Below are positions 50,929 to 61,605 of a stretch of 64,000 nt of DNA, one piece after another. The stretch is from Actinomycetes bacterium (GTDB lineage: Bacteria; Actinomycetota; Acidimicrobiia; Acidimicrobiales; Ilumatobacteraceae). Position numbers and translations under genes: made by a program. Each line of letters starts with the position of its first letter. The first letter of the stretch is position 1. The DNA lies in assembly GCA_025356335.1 (NCBI GenBank), contig JANXUF010000125.1, forward strand, positions 1 through 64,000, given 5' to 3'. The notes beneath the pieces were generated by a model that saw nothing but the letters and a program-made list of their open reading frames with translations, did no database searches and was not told the DNA's origin.

Positions 50929-52073
50929 CAGACCTCGAGCCGGTCGATCGCCAACGTGTTGACGCCCATCGGTTCGAACCAGCCTCCGTTGGCGACGATC
51001 CAACCGTTGGCTTCGAGCCGGCCGAGGGCCATCGCCACGTCGGCGAGCGACAGCGCAGCCCGGTCGACGATCTCGTCGAGGCACAGCGCGTCACCGCCGA
51101 AGGCTTCGAAGATCCGTTGGTCGCCCTCCGATGGGATCGGACGCGGGTCGAAGACGAGTTGACCCTGTCGTTTCGTCGACAGGCCGAGGGCGACCAGCAC
51201 GTCGTCCGTATCGCAGACCGGCCTGGCACCGTCGGCGATGATCTGGTTCGTTCCCTCAGCTGCCTTGTTCAGCGGCGATCCTGGAACTGCGAGCACATCG
51301 ATCTGGCGTCGCATGGCTTCTCGGACGGTGATCATCGACCCTCCCTTGGCGCGGGATTCGACAACGATCAACGCCTCGCTCAACGCTGCAAGAATGCGGT
51401 TCCGGGCTGGGAAGAACTCGGCGTACGGCGGTGAACCCGGCGGGTGCTCGGAGATCAGGGCACCACGCTCGATGACCTGTGCCCAGAGCCGGGCGTGGTC
51501 CGATGGGAACGGAACGTCAGGGCCAGATGCGACGACAGCGACGGGCGGGACCCCGTCACCATCGATCACGCCACGGTGTGCTGCGCCGTCGATGCCGCGC
51601 GCCAGGCCGGAGATGACGACCACGCCGGCCTGCGACAACTCGCGGCCGAGGCGGTATGCCAGCCGGCGGCCGCCCTCGGTCGCGTTGCGCGTGCCGATGA
51701 TGCCGGCTCGACGGTGTCCCAGTATCGAGAGGTCGCCGCGGACGAAAATGACGCTCGGAGCGGCATAGTCGGCAGCGAGCAGCGCTGGGTAGTCGCTGTG
51801 CCCGATGATCAGCACCACCGTGTTCGTCCGAACGCATCGGTCCCAGACGAGCGCTGGATGACGTTCAGCGCCACTCGACCGGAATTTGTCGATCACGTCG
51901 CGCTTGGCGAGCAGCGGGGCGACCGCCGGATGGGGTGTCGATCTACCGTTGATGACGCTCCATGCCTCTGCCGGACCGTGGTGCGCAATCAGCAACCTCA
52001 ACCGTGCCGGTGTCATCGCCGACAGCCCGGCAAGTGCTGCTGCGTACGCTTCTGCGGGCAACGATTCGGTCAC
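50928..52073 (-). CDS. dprA: DNA-processing protein DprA
   Basis: A 381-aa Rossmann-fold protein that loads RecA on incoming single-stranded DNA. GIIGTRNATEGG, VVISGLARGIDGAAHRG, ISEHPPGSPP, FPARNRILAALSEALIVVE and a C-terminal winged-helix domain (about 315-381) are present. GTG 52073 overlaps the comM stop (GTGA). With comM it forms a small competence-type operon. Confidence 0.95.
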   Translation of the reverse strand: MTESLPAEAYAAALAGLSAMTPARLRLLIAHHGPAEAWSVINGRSTPHPAVAPLLAKRDVIDKFRSSGAERHPALVWDRCVRTNTVVLIIGHSDYPALLAADYAAPSVIFVRGDLSILGHRRAGIIGTRNATEGGRRLAYRLGRELSQAGVVVISGLARGIDGAAHRGVIDGDGVPPVAVVASGPDVPFPSDHARLWAQVIERGALISEHPPGSPPYAEFFPARNRILAALSEALIVVESRAKGGSMITVREAMRRQIDVLAVPGSPLNKAAEGTNQIIADGARPVCDTDDVLVALGLSTKRQGQLVFDPRPIPSEGDQRIFEAFGGDALCLDEIVDRAALSLADVAMALGRLEANGWIVANGGWFEPMGVNTLAIDRLEV

Positions 52074-53584
52074 GCGACCCGCTCCAGATGGGAACGATCG
52101 ATATCGACACGCAGGCTCAGTGCGGCGGCGACGTGGCCGACTTCGACCATCTCGAAGTCGCCTTCGAGATCGGCGATCGTCCGGGCGACACGGCGGATTC
52201 GATGCAGTCCCCGACCCGACAGCCTGCCTTTTTCGAGCTCGGATCGCAGCAGTTCGCGCGCTGCGTCCCGCAGCGGGGCGACGTCGTCCAACATCGCCAC
52301 TTCGAGTTCGCCGTTCAGGCCGTATCCCCGCTGCAGCATTCGCTCTCGGGCAATCGTGACCCGCGCTCTGACCTGTTCGGTGGATTCGCCGCCGGCGAGC
52401 GACAATAACGTCTCGGTCGTCGGCCTGGCGACGGTGACACGGAGATCGAAGCGGTCGAGCAGCGGACCGGAGAGCCTTCGTAGATATCGCTCCTTTGCGG
52501 TCTGCCGGCAGGTGCACCCGCCGGGGCGCGCCTCCCCGCAGGGGCACGGATTCGTCGCCGCCACCAGCGTGACGTTCGCTGGAATAGTGACGGCTTCGCG
52601 GGCACGTGAGATGCGCACGACCCCCTCCTCCAACGGTTGGCGGAGCCCGTCGAGCACGACGGGGGAGAACTCCGCCATCTCGTCGAGGAACAACACGCCA
52701 TTGTTGGCCAGGCTGACCTCCCCTGGCCGGATGTAACTGGAACCACCACCGACCATCGCCACGGTCGATGAGGTCTGGTGCGGCGAGCGGAACGGCGGGA
52801 AGCGGATCAGGCCACCAGCCGGCAGCGTGACGCCCGCAGCCGAATGGATGACGGTGGTCTCGAACGACTGGGCATGCGTCAACGGCGGCAGCAGGCCTGT
52901 CAGTCGTTTGGCGAGCATCGTCTTGCCGGCACCCGGCGGGCCGACGAGCAGCACGTGGTGGTGCCCGGCGGCGGCGATCTCCAGCGCCCGTCTGGCGTGC
53001 GGCTGACCTCGTACGTCACTGAGATCGGGAGGCGGCAACGGTTCTTCGAGCCAATCGACGAGTGGGAGCGGTGGCCACGGCTCGTCGTCGCGGAGCACGG
53101 TCAAGAGTTCCGCAAGTGTGGCGACGGCGTGCACCGTCCTGGTGGTCGCGATCCGCGCCGACGGCACGTCTCGGCGGGCGACGACGGGGTCGACGTCTCC
53201 GAGCGCAGCGACAAGGGGGACAGCACCGGTCACGGCGCGGACACTGCCGTCGAGTCCCAATTCGCCGACGAACCCGAGCGCTTCGATGCGCCCCGCCGGG
53301 ATGACGCCGTCGGCGACGAGAATGCCCACGGCGAGCGGGAGGTCGAGCCCGACGCCGTTCTTGCGCAGCGAACCCGGCGCCAGGTTGACGGTGATGCGGT
53401 GAGCCGGCCACGAATGTCCACTCGACAGGATGGCGGCGCGCACCCGATCGTGTGATTCACGACATGCGGCGTCGGGGAGCCCAACAATCGAGAATCCGGG
53501 AAGTCCGACACCGACGTGGACCTCGACAACGATCGGCTGACCGGTTGAACCGGTGACACAGGCAGAACGTACGGCGGCAAGCAT
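52070..53584 (-). CDS. comM: ComM/YifB family Mg-chelatase-like AAA+ ATPase
   Basis: A 504-aa ATPase that promotes branch migration during transformation. N-terminal ChlI-like domain (VEVHVGVGLPGFSIVGLPDAA), Walker A GPPGAGKT, Walker B VLFLDEMAEF, zinc-like NPCPCGEARPGGCTC and a C-terminal Mg-chelatase domain (GRGLHRIRRVARTIADL). ATG 53584 follows AGGAGG at 6 nt. First gene of comM-dprA-xerC. Confidence 0.96.
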   Translation of the reverse strand: MLAAVRSACVTGSTGQPIVVEVHVGVGLPGFSIVGLPDAACRESHDRVRAAILSSGHSWPAHRITVNLAPGSLRKNGVGLDLPLAVGILVADGVIPAGRIEALGFVGELGLDGSVRAVTGAVPLVAALGDVDPVVARRDVPSARIATTRTVHAVATLAELLTVLRDDEPWPPLPLVDWLEEPLPPPDLSDVRGQPHARRALEIAAAGHHHVLLVGPPGAGKTMLAKRLTGLLPPLTHAQSFETTVIHSAAGVTLPAGGLIRFPPFRSPHQTSSTVAMVGGGSSYIRPGEVSLANNGVLFLDEMAEFSPVVLDGLRQPLEEGVVRISRAREAVTIPANVTLVAATNPCPCGEARPGGCTCRQTAKERYLRRLSGPLLDRFDLRVTVARPTTETLLSLAGGESTEQVRARVTIARERMLQRGYGLNGELEVAMLDDVAPLRDAARELLRSELEKGRLSGRGLHRIRRVARTIADLEGDFEMVEVGHVAAALSLRVDIDRSHLERVA

Positions 53585-53726
53585 GCTGACCTCCTGGATC
53601 CGGAGCCGCACGGGCGCCGGGACAGGTGAATATTCACGGAGGGAAGGCGGCAACACCCACGAGGTCGAGCTCTTCGGAGAGTATCGCCGTCTTCTCCGAA
53701 TTCACCCCTGCCACCGATTCCCACCG

Positions 53727-53790
53727 AGATTTCGTTGGACGGTCCGCAGATTTCGTTGGACGGTCCGCAGACGTTCCGCAGACGGTCCGC
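53727..53790. repeat. 21-bp tandem repeat upstream of comM
   Basis: Two exact 21-bp copies beginning AGATTTCGTTGGACGGTCCG (53727 and 53748) followed by degenerate TCCGCAGACGG copies to 53790. The 339-nt divergent spacer 53585-53923 otherwise holds only unresolved promoters for comM and the lipoprotein gene. Confidence 0.85.
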
Positions 53791-53923
53791 ACACGGTTCC
53801 CCCGCTGAACCACAGGACCGCCACGGTGACCGACGGTGGCGTCGACACCTGACCGTCGACGCCAGCCGGGGTGCAGGCAGCGGATGCCACTGCAACGCCG
53901 GCCCCATCGGCGACAATGGGCCG

Positions 53924-54586
53924 ATGCATCTGCAACGGCTCAGGCGACGCGCCCTCACCTGGGCGATCGTGTGCGGTGCCGGCATGAGCGTGCTTGCCGG
54001 TTGCGACCGGGGTTCGCTCCACGACTCGCTGACATATTGCAACTATCTCGCTGCGCATCTGACCGACCTCGCCAAGACTCCGGCTACGCCTGCCGATGTC
54101 GACGCCGAGGTCACGCTGTACACCGCGATCAAGGCGAAGGCTCCCGTTGCTGTCGATCGGCAGTGGCAGCAGATTGCCTCCCTCGTGAGCGAAGCATCGA
54201 GGGTCGACGTCAACGACGCGGTCGCCAGGCAGAAGCTGACCGACGACACGTACATCGCCGAACGCTCGATGAAGGAGATCAGCGATCACGCCGGCGCCGT
54301 GTGCGGCCTTGTGCTGCCATCCGTTGGATCGGTGACCCCCTCGTCCCCGCTGCCGCCGCCTCCGTCGACGCCTACGCCGAAGTCGACCCCGACGAGCAAA
54401 TCCCCGCCGGTGACCATCGACCCGAACGCGCCGACGTTCCCTCCGGCCGAGACGCTTCCTCCGCCTGGCGCCACACCTCCGACTGGCGCCACACCTCCGA
54501 CTGATGCCACGACTCCGACTGACAACCTGCCTCCAGGTGGCACCCTGCCCGCCGGCAAAACCCTGCCGCCGGGAACCAGCGGCTAG
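53924..54586 (+). CDS. Lipoprotein with Pro/Thr-rich tail
   Basis: A 220-aa protein with an Arg-rich n-region (MHLQRLRRRALTW), hydrophobic core and lipobox VLAGC near residue 26. The mature part has a helical domain of about 100 residues with two Cys (YCNYLAAHL and GAVCGLVLP) that may form a disulfide. The last 80 residues are Pro/Thr-rich with 18-bp-encoded GATPPT repeats, probably a wall-spanning stalk. Function unknown. ATG 53924 is set by the signal peptide. Confidence 0.8.
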   Translation: MHLQRLRRRALTWAIVCGAGMSVLAGCDRGSLHDSLTYCNYLAAHLTDLAKTPATPADVDAEVTLYTAIKAKAPVAVDRQWQQIASLVSEASRVDVNDAVARQKLTDDTYIAERSMKEISDHAGAVCGLVLPSVGSVTPSSPLPPPPSTPTPKSTPTSKSPPVTIDPNAPTFPPAETLPPPGATPPTGATPPTDATTPTDNLPPGGTLPAGKTLPPGTSG

Positions 54587-54603
54587 ACCGGACCCGAGAC
54601 GCG

Positions 54604-54650
54604 ACGCTGGCACCGCATATCGCGGTTGCTGCGAGATGCGATGCCAGCGT
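54604..54650. terminator. Strong bidirectional terminator hairpin
   Basis: ACGCTGGCA (54604-54612) pairs with TGCCAGCGT (54642-54650); after one C-A mismatch, CGCAT (54614-54618) pairs with ATGCG (54636-54640). It lies between the convergent lipoprotein and clpP genes. Confidence 0.65.
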
Positions 54651-54697
54651 TGACAGCAGGGAGGGAAACGCGCCCGCCCATGCGAGCCGCGTTGCGG

Positions 54698-55291
54698 TCA
54701 GCGAATCTCGCCGCGACGCACGATGACCTGGTCGCAGAGGCCGTAGGCGGTGGCGGCCTCAGCGGTGAACCACCGGTCTCGCTCGGAGTCGATGGCGATC
54801 TGCTCGACCGTCTGGCCCGAGTGCTGGGAGATCAGTTCGGCCATGCGCTTCTTGGTGTAGGTGTGCTGCTCTGCCTGAATGGCAATGTCCGAAGCCTGGC
54901 CGCGCAGGCCGGCCGACGGCTGGTGCATCATGATGCGCGTGTTCGGCAGCGTGTAGCGCTTGCCCGGCGTGCCGGCGGTGAGCAGGAACTGACCCATCGA
55001 GGCTGCGAGTCCGAGGCAGACCGTGGCGACATCGCTGCCGACGAAGTTCATCGTGTCGTAGATCGCCATGCCGGCGGTCACCGATCCACCAGGGCTGTTG
55101 ATGTACAGCCAGATGTCGGCACCGGGCTCTTCGGCATCGAGATAGAGCAGTTGTGCACAGATGTTGTTGGCGATGTCGTCGTCGACGGGAACACCGAGCA
55201 TGACGACCCGACTCTTGAGCAGACGGGTGAAGATGTCGGAGCGGGGGTCGCCAGCCCCGTCGAGCGCGTTCGGAACCATGATTTCGGCCAT
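54698..55291 (-). CDS. clpP: ATP-dependent Clp protease proteolytic subunit
   Basis: A 197-aa ClpP with the full triad: Ser in GLAASMGQFLL, His in RIMMHQPSAG and Asp in ERDRWF. ATG 55291 gives MAEIMVPNAL and is preceded by TAGCCT at 7 nt, so a leaderless start is likely. No second clpP, clpX or tig is adjacent, unlike the common clpP1-clpP2-clpX arrangement in Actinobacteria. Confidence 0.95.
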   Translation of the reverse strand: MAEIMVPNALDGAGDPRSDIFTRLLKSRVVMLGVPVDDDIANNICAQLLYLDAEEPGADIWLYINSPGGSVTAGMAIYDTMNFVGSDVATVCLGLAASMGQFLLTAGTPGKRYTLPNTRIMMHQPSAGLRGQASDIAIQAEQHTYTKKRMAELISQHSGQTVEQIAIDSERDRWFTAEAATAYGLCDQVIVRRGEIR

Positions 55292-55298
55292 GACACCG

Positions 55299-55304
55299 AG
55301 GCTA
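55299..55304 (-). promoter_or_regulatory. -10 box, leaderless clpP start
   Basis: TAGCCT on the minus strand lies 7 nt before ATG 55291, the same box as at ispG. Confidence 0.45.
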
Positions 55305-55348
55305 GCGGCGCGTTCCCACGCGCGTCCCGGCTCAGGCAGGTCCACAAA

Positions 55349-56011
55349 TCACTCTGGGCGAGCGGGAAGGACCCTTGCCGGGTTGCCGACGACCGTGACG
55401 CCGGCAGGGACGTCGCTGATCACGACCGCACCGGCACCGATGATCGTGCCGTCTCCGATGCTGACGCCCGGGATCACGCTCGCGCCGACACCGACGAGCA
55501 CGCCGGCACCGATGCGGACACCACCACAGATCGCCGCGCCAGGAGCGACGTGCACGCCCGCTCCGACGACACAGTCGTGATCGACCGAAGCGTTCGTGTT
55601 GACGATCACACCATCACCGAGCGTCGTCCCGGCGTTGACGACCGCACCCGCCATGACAGCGACGCCGTCCCCGAGCAAGACGGTCGGTGAGATCACGGCG
55701 TGCAGGCTGACGGCATTGACGAGGTTCAGACCGGCACGTCTGACGGCCGCACACCAGCGCAACCGGCCGGCGTTGTCGCCGATCGCAACGAAGGCCGCTG
55801 ACACCGAAGCCGCGTCGATCACGGCGTGGAGTTCGTCGTCTCGACCGAGGACGTCGAGCCCGAGCCCTGGGACCGCCGATCCGTCTCTGCTGATACACCC
55901 GACGACATCGAACCCGAACTCGTCACGCAGCGCATCGAGGCACACGCGGGCATGACCTCCGGCTCCGACAACCAGCACGCGCGTAGGTTCCACGGCGTCA
56001 ATCTCGCCCAT
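55349..56011 (-). CDS. NeuD/PglB-like sugar O/N-acyltransferase
   Basis: A 220-aa protein: N-terminal PglD-type domain (VLVVGAGGHARVCLDALRD) and C-terminal left-handed beta-helix of hexapeptide repeats (VNTNASVDHDCVVGAGVHVAPGA with the catalytic His, then VRIGAGVLVGVGASVIPG). Such enzymes acetylate amino-sugars in sialic-acid-like or glycan pathways. No glycan genes are nearby. ATG 56011 is used; an upstream TTG is possible. Confidence 0.88.
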   Translation of the reverse strand: MGEIDAVEPTRVLVVGAGGHARVCLDALRDEFGFDVVGCISRDGSAVPGLGLDVLGRDDELHAVIDAASVSAAFVAIGDNAGRLRWCAAVRRAGLNLVNAVSLHAVISPTVLLGDGVAVMAGAVVNAGTTLGDGVIVNTNASVDHDCVVGAGVHVAPGAAICGGVRIGAGVLVGVGASVIPGVSIGDGTIIGAGAVVISDVPAGVTVVGNPARVLPARPE

Positions 56012-56050
56012 ACTCAGCGGAGATGCCAACTCGAACGATCGCCGTGGCGA

Positions 56051-56773
56051 TCAATTCGCACGGCCACCGTCGGGCTCGATTTCGAACAGTGCCACTTGTC
56101 CGCTGAGTACGTGGACTTCGGCGACAATGTCCAGACAGGCGTCGAGCGGATCGAGGAGGAGGACGATCGATCCGATCGACACGCGAGCGGGTTCCGGACC
56201 CACGGCGACAAGCCCGAAGTCGACCGAGCCGGCGGCGCGGCGGATGACCGATGGTGTCGCAGATCGAGGGCCGTTCGGCTCGACGGCTCGGGCGTGTTGC
56301 CGGGCGGCGTCGGTGGCGACCCCGGCGATCGGGGACACGATGTCCATCCGACCCGTGACGTGCCCTCGGCGCGTCATCAGGTTGAGGTCCCGGACGGCCC
56401 CACTGACCAGCCGGGCCGACGTGCGCGCATCACCGGAAAACGCCAACGGTCGCATCGGCCAGAGGACCTGCTCGACTCCGTCGTTCAGCAGTGTCATACC
56501 GGCACCCTCGACCACGGCGATTCGACGGTCGATGCCGGGCAGCGGCGAGAACGGGCCATCCGTATCGACCGTCGCGATGGAGAGCCGCCAGTCCCACGGC
56601 TGCTCGGACGGACGAATTGCCACACCAGCGCTTGCGTGATCGTCTTCATCGTGATCGTCTTCATCGTGATCGTCGTGTTCGTCACGGAGGCGTCCCGTCG
56701 CGACCTCGAGGGTCTCCCCTGTGCCGTTGCCCCACGGCATGCTCCGATGCTCTGACAACCGTTGCACCCGCAC
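56051..56773 (-). CDS. HutD/Ves family protein with Asp/His-rich insert
   Basis: A 240-aa cupin-like HutD-family protein: SMPWGNGTGETLEV near 11-24, DWRLSIATVDTDGPFSPLPGIDR and VVEGAGMTLL are the family core, thought to act in histidine-utilisation control or as small-molecule sensors. Between the first two blocks is an acidic-His insert (DEHDDHDEDDHDEDDH, residues 31-46) encoded by a short tandem repeat and likely to bind divalent metal. GTG 56773 shares a base with the preceding PLP-enzyme stop (TAGTG). No other hut gene is in the window. Confidence 0.8.
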   Translation of the reverse strand: MRVQRLSEHRSMPWGNGTGETLEVATGRLRDEHDDHDEDDHDEDDHASAGVAIRPSEQPWDWRLSIATVDTDGPFSPLPGIDRRIAVVEGAGMTLLNDGVEQVLWPMRPLAFSGDARTSARLVSGAVRDLNLMTRRGHVTGRMDIVSPIAGVATDAARQHARAVEPNGPRSATPSVIRRAAGSVDFGLVAVGPEPARVSIGSIVLLLDPLDACLDIVAEVHVLSGQVALFEIEPDGGRAN

Positions 56774-58125
56774 TATGAGGTGCCCGGCCGCTCGACACCG
56801 CTGAAGACGACGGCGACGCGTTCGTCGGGGCCGATCTGCTCGATGATCGCCAGCAAGCCGGCCAACCCTGCGGTCCCCGTCGCGCTGACATCGATACCCG
56901 ACTTCGAGCGGCCGAGCCCATACGCCGCAACGATTTCCGCCTCTGTCGCGGTGATCGGCCATCCGTTGGATCGCACCATCGCCTCGAAGACGCCGAGCCA
57001 GTCGTACGTCTCATCGTCGAGTATCCCATCGGCGACAGACTTCGGCTCGGTCCCCCACGGCCACATCAGCTCGGCCCAGTGCCAGGCAGCGGCATGCACA
57101 TCGGCATCGGCAACCATTGCCAGCGCCCAGGCGCGGCTGAGCGGCGCGCAGCCCTCCGTCTGCACCATGTGGAATTTGTCCACCGGAGCGGATGCGCCGA
57201 GGCACGACGCCAACGCCCCACCGCCGACCTGCACGAACATCCGATCGATGCCGATGCCCAGGTGGCGTGCCTGCGACCCGATCTCCCAGCCGATTGTCCT
57301 ACCGCCGTCGAGGCAGGTCACGTTCTCGGTGCCCTGGACGCTGAAGGGGATTGCGCCGCCGGCCACTGCCCGACGGAACTCCCGGATGCACGGATCTCCT
57401 GGCGGATCGCCCTCGAGCCGTTCGCAGCGGATGATGACAGCGTCGAGCGCCGACAACATGTCGACGACCGTGCCGCCGGCCCAGTGCGGCACGAAGACCT
57501 GGATCGGCCAGCGCGCCGCAGCGGCAATGGTCGCCGCTGCGATTGCAGCGTTGCCGCACGAGGCAATCGCCAACGCCGGCCGATTGGAGCGACCGCTCCA
57601 CGGCGCAAGACTCAGCGATTCAGCGAGACGCAATTGCAACATCGTCGTGAACAGGTGACGGGCCTTGTGACTCCCCCCGACGTTGTTCGTCTCGTCCTTG
57701 ATCCAGACGCCGCCTGTCTCGTTGAAGCCGAGGGCCGCCGAAACACCGTCGTTGCGGGCGAACGGCGTGAAGCGGAATCCACTGCCGGCAACTGCGGCGA
57801 TGTCGTCGTCGAGTGCAGCGATCGCTTCGATCCTGCCTTCGGCCGTGACGCCGACCTGCTGGGCGAAGGCGTCCCACGTGAGCCGTTCGCGGAATGCGAG
57901 GAACGGGTTGTCGGATTCGGAATCGACGGATTCGGAATCGACGGATTCGGATTCGACGGATTCGGATTCGACGGATTCGCGCGATCCGATGACGGCGAGC
58001 GCATGATGGCGATCGAAGTTGTTGGCCCGCTGGCATCGCCACGGCAGCGGGGTGGCGATCGGCAACTCTGCGGCGCAGACACGGCAGCAGTACCGCTGCG
58101 ATGCCGGTTTCCAGCTCTCGTTCAC
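56773..58125 (-). CDS. Threonine-synthase-like PLP fold-type II enzyme with Zn-ribbon-like N-terminus
   Basis: A 450-aa enzyme. Residues 11-35 have paired Cys (YCCRVC...PWRC) like the ribbon of some threonine synthases; residues 50-72 are a Glu-Ser-Val repeat; the PLP Lys is K154 in NNVGGSHKARHLF. SCGNAAIAAA, GTENVTCLDGG, VQVGGGALASCL and DVSATGTAGLAG follow the fold-type II pattern. The reaction (threonine synthase or amino-acid lyase) is not settled. GTG 58125 was chosen to avoid overlap; GTG 58221 would add 32 residues and overlap the next gene by 35 nt. Confidence 0.78.
   Translation of the reverse strand: MNESWKPASQRYCCRVCAAELPIATPLPWRCQRANNFDRHHALAVIGSRESVESESVESESVDSESVDSESDNPFLAFRERLTWDAFAQQVGVTAEGRIEAIAALDDDIAAVAGSGFRFTPFARNDGVSAALGFNETGGVWIKDETNNVGGSHKARHLFTTMLQLRLAESLSLAPWSGRSNRPALAIASCGNAAIAAATIAAAARWPIQVFVPHWAGGTVVDMLSALDAVIIRCERLEGDPPGDPCIREFRRAVAGGAIPFSVQGTENVTCLDGGRTIGWEIGSQARHLGIGIDRMFVQVGGGALASCLGASAPVDKFHMVQTEGCAPLSRAWALAMVADADVHAAAWHWAELMWPWGTEPKSVADGILDDETYDWLGVFEAMVRSNGWPITATEAEIVAAYGLGRSKSGIDVSATGTAGLAGLLAIIEQIGPDERVAVVFSGVERPGTS
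57906..57978. repeat. In-frame 15-bp repeat in the PLP-enzyme gene
   Basis: About four tandem copies of GGATTCGGATTCGAC (with A/T variants) encode the Glu-Ser-Val/Asp-Ser-Glu stretch at residues 50-72 of the threonine-synthase-like protein. Confidence 0.85.
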
Positions 58126-58186
58126 GATGCGATCATGTCTGCGTCGGCCGCTGTTCCATATTCCGGTTTCGCCGTCATTTCCACCG

Positions 58187-59701
<1,515 letters not shown>

Positions 59702-59806
59702 GCTGACACTTTGTCAAACTTCTGCCGGTTTCCACGCAACAACACCTGGATTCGGATGACGGCTCGATGAAATGTCCGCGGACGATCCGTGCTGGACAAC
59801 TCGATC

Positions 59807-61516
59807 TCAGTCTGCGAACAGCTCCTCGCCACGACGTAGCCGTACGGCGGTGGCGTCGATATTCGACAGCTCGCGCCTGGTAGGGGTATGCGCCGCGAGG
59901 AAGCGCGTGACACCGACGAGGATTGCCGAGGATTCGTCGGAGTCGGCAGGCCACGACAACGCCTGGCGGACACCGGCTTCCAACGACTGGTACATGTGGA
60001 AGCCGGCATCCTCCCGCAACAACGCCTTCCCGAGCGCGGCGATCACCGCTGGCCGGTCCGACCGGGCGGATCCGGCGACGATCTCCGCCGCCTGCTCGAT
60101 GGTGCCCTGGATATCCCAACACTCGTCGAGTTCGTCGAGGGCATCGAACCGCGCAGTCGGAAATCGGGCAGCCGGAACGTTGAGGAAACGGTCGAGGTAG
60201 ACACGCATCGCCCCGTGGACGATGGCTCGCGTGGCCGGCGAATCGTGATGGCGGACGATGGCCTGGTGGACGGCGTTGGTGAACGTCAGGGTGTGGTGAA
60301 CCGTATCCCAGTCACCCTGTTCGTTGTTGTGGTGGAACCGTACGAGACGCAGGGCGGCGGCGAGAGCCACCGCTCGTGCCAGTTGCTCCGAGCTGGCGCC
60401 GGCGTTGCGCGCGACGACGAGGGCGTCCGCAACGGCTTGCGGATCGTCGACGAGCAGCTCGTAGCCGAGTCGACCCATCGCCGGCTCGAAGTCGTCGGCG
60501 TCCACCGCCACCGAGGAGGCAGCGATCGCCGCCTGCGTCTCTGCTGCCAGGGAGACGAGATCGTGCGGATGGTTCCACTCGCTCGACTCCTCGGACCGCT
60601 CGGCACGACAGGTCTGGGCGACGAGCGAGGTCAGCAGCGTTGATGGATCGCCGCGGTGTTCGCCGATGGCCTCGAACGCCTTGTTGGTGTAGTCGAGCAG
60701 ATGGCCGCCCTCGATGAACACGTGGTCGGTGACCGCGCCGAACAGCGCATCCTCCGCCGGTCCGCCGACGGCGATCAACGTCGCCATCGACCGTTCCGCG
60801 CCGTCGGCGCTACGCGTCTCGACGAACCGTCGGTACCAGCCGGCGAGGCGATCCGGCGATTGACCCACTGCGTCGAGACCACCCATCCGCACGCGACGCG
60901 GCTGCCCGGCGATGTCCCGGGCGACGAAGCGGATCGCATGGACGAGCGCAAGTGCCCGATCCTGGGGGCGCAGATGAGGCAGCAGGTTGGCCATGCACGT
61001 CAACACCGTGAGACCGCTCCCCCATCCCTCAGCTCGGTTCGCCTCTCCGAGTTCGTAGGCGACGCGGATCGCCTCCTGCTCGCCACCCGGCAGTTCCACG
61101 AGCGCATGGACCGCTTTGGCGATGACGAGCGTGAGGTTGAGCTCGATACCCTTGCGCAACCGTTCGACCGATCGTTCGAGCGAAGCCGCCGCACGGCGAG
61201 GAGAGACCATCACGTCATCTCCGACGAGTTCGACGGCGAAGCCGACAGCATCGTCAGCCCAGGGATCGAGGGTGCAGCCGCTGGCGAGGTCGAAGCGCGC
61301 ATGGTGCCAGTGGCAGGTGATCATCCCTGACTCGATCGTCCCCTTGTGCAAGGGAAAGCCGAGGTGCGGGCATCGATCCTCGATGGCGAAGGCCTCCCCC
61401 TCGTGCCAGACGACGAGCACGGGTGTCGTCCCGACTTTCGTTGTCAGTCGACCCTCGCCCTGGAGAGCGGCAACCGATCCGACCTTCTGCGGTGTGGAAT
61501 GGGTGTCAGTTTGCAT
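59807..61516 (-). CDS. Rieske [2Fe-2S] protein with large unassigned C-terminal domain
   Basis: A 569-aa protein. Residues 10-105 are a soluble Rieske ferredoxin domain with cluster ligands Cys49, His51 (CPHLGF) and Cys68, His71 (CHWHHARFD). The remaining 460 residues are helical and not recognised, with His-rich segments (DHVFIEGGHLLDY, RFHHNNEQGDWDTVHHTL) that could bind metal or cofactor; a distant relation to questin-oxidase-like domains is possible but unproven. ATG 61516 follows AGGCAGGA. It is divergent from a SufR-like regulator, which suggests Fe-S-responsive control. Confidence 0.82.
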   Translation of the reverse strand: MQTDTHSTPQKVGSVAALQGEGRLTTKVGTTPVLVVWHEGEAFAIEDRCPHLGFPLHKGTIESGMITCHWHHARFDLASGCTLDPWADDAVGFAVELVGDDVMVSPRRAAASLERSVERLRKGIELNLTLVIAKAVHALVELPGGEQEAIRVAYELGEANRAEGWGSGLTVLTCMANLLPHLRPQDRALALVHAIRFVARDIAGQPRRVRMGGLDAVGQSPDRLAGWYRRFVETRSADGAERSMATLIAVGGPAEDALFGAVTDHVFIEGGHLLDYTNKAFEAIGEHRGDPSTLLTSLVAQTCRAERSEESSEWNHPHDLVSLAAETQAAIAASSVAVDADDFEPAMGRLGYELLVDDPQAVADALVVARNAGASSEQLARAVALAAALRLVRFHHNNEQGDWDTVHHTLTFTNAVHQAIVRHHDSPATRAIVHGAMRVYLDRFLNVPAARFPTARFDALDELDECWDIQGTIEQAAEIVAGSARSDRPAVIAALGKALLREDAGFHMYQSLEAGVRQALSWPADSDESSAILVGVTRFLAAHTPTRRELSNIDATAVRLRRGEELFAD

Positions 61517-61557
61517 GGTGTCCTGCCTCGTCGACCCGGCCGTGAATTTCGGAAGGG

Positions 61558-61571
61558 TTTACTTGTGTAAA
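61558..61571. promoter_or_regulatory. Inverted repeat TTTAC-N4-GTAAA near the Rieske gene start site
   Basis: TTTACTTGTGTAAA lies 4 nt downstream of the proposed Rieske -10 box, so close to its transcription start. Candidate operator for the adjacent regulator. Confidence 0.45.
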
Positions 61572-61575
61572 TCCC

Positions 61576-61605
61576 GTTCTACATCCTTCGAGTGCAATTG
61601 GTCAA
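61576..61605 (-). promoter_or_regulatory. Promoter of the Rieske gene
   Basis: On the minus strand TTGACC (61605-61600) and TAGAAC (61581-61576) are 18 nt apart. The -35 box overlaps the end of the perfect palindrome at 61603-61616. Confidence 0.5.
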
